Source: Betaproteobacteria bacterium (GTDB taxonomy: Bacteria; Pseudomonadota; Gammaproteobacteria; Burkholderiales; Thiobacteraceae). From it: a DNA stretch of 43,593 bases. The stretch spans positions 1 to 43,593 of the forward strand of contig JANYAU010000139.1 in the NCBI GenBank assembly GCA_025361165.1, read 5' to 3'. Position 1 is the first letter of the stretch; every line of letters begins with the position of its first letter. Below the pieces are notes generated by a model. That model saw nothing but the letters and a program-made list of their open reading frames with translations. It searched no databases and had not been told where the DNA came from. Positions 43,510 to 43,593 of this stretch are shown piece by piece. A program made the translations under genes and the position numbers.

Positions 43510-43593
43510 GGATACAGAATCTTTCGATTCTTTATTGTAGCAACGGCTCTCACCCCGGATGAACTACTACAACGATTCCATTATCACGGAGAA

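Overview
The window looks like chromosomal DNA of a betaproteobacterium, probably near the Nitrosomonadales/Gallionellaceae/Methylophilales type. The reasons are gene content and order: exbB-exbD-lpxK-Trm112-kdsB-adk followed by a pyrophosphate-dependent phosphofructokinase and a proton-pumping pyrophosphatase, an adenosylcobalamin-dependent NrdJ, clpS-clpA beside a cold-shock gene, and a single-permease Lol system. This placement is inferred from gene families and synteny, not from a database search. No rRNA, tRNA, CRISPR array or prophage was recognised. Coding density is high and many start/stop codons overlap.

Layout. 1-359 is a broken IS110-type transposase fragment. 404-1953 is a two-gene unit (divergent class I-beta DAHP synthase, GlcG/HbpS-like protein). 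1961-5153 (minus) holds a ROK sugar kinase and NrdJ. 5352-6910 is a divergent LysR / PaaI-thioesterase pair around an AT-rich intergenic region. 6960-13981 (minus) is a seven-gene, fully overlapping membrane operon: RDD, RDD, SpoIIM-like, DUF4129, DUF4350, MoxR ATPase, DUF58. 14118-16697 is clpS-clpA, divergent from a cold-shock gene. 17249-18549 is a TetR-GST pair with a likely TetR operator. 18649-22342 has hppA, a small unknown gene and pfp. 22382-26649 carries an unknown gene, adk, kdsB, a Trm112-like gene missing from the ORF track, lpxK, exbD and exbB. 26650-27229 has no protein gene but shows a promoter-hairpin-T-tract unit (candidate small RNA), a second hairpin, DnaA-box-like sites and a possible leaderless xseA promoter. 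27230-31829 has xseA, a spermidine-synthase-like gene, proS and a lytic transglycosylase. 31895-34981 (minus) is an operon of two thioredoxin-fold proteins, a TolC-like protein and a periplasmic adaptor without an inner-membrane pump. 35032-37632 has an aspartase/fumarase-family gene, a DUF3568 lipoprotein, a Lys-rich secreted peptide and a PsiF-like protein. 37683-42480 has comEC, a DUF2062 gene overlapping its neighbours at both ends, and lolD-lolC. 42815-43354 is an unknown gene followed by hairpins.

How the genes work together. The centre is an envelope and PPi-metabolism neighbourhood: KdsB and LpxK build lipid A-Kdo, ExbBD energise outer-membrane transport, LolCD release lipoproteins, and HppA plus Pfp spend pyrophosphate on proton pumping and reversible glycolysis. 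The best candidate for a poorly understood system is the MoxR/DUF58/DUF4350/DUF4129/SpoIIM/RDD operon. The next most interesting items are the candidate small RNA upstream of exbB and the thiol-redox plus pump-less efflux operon.
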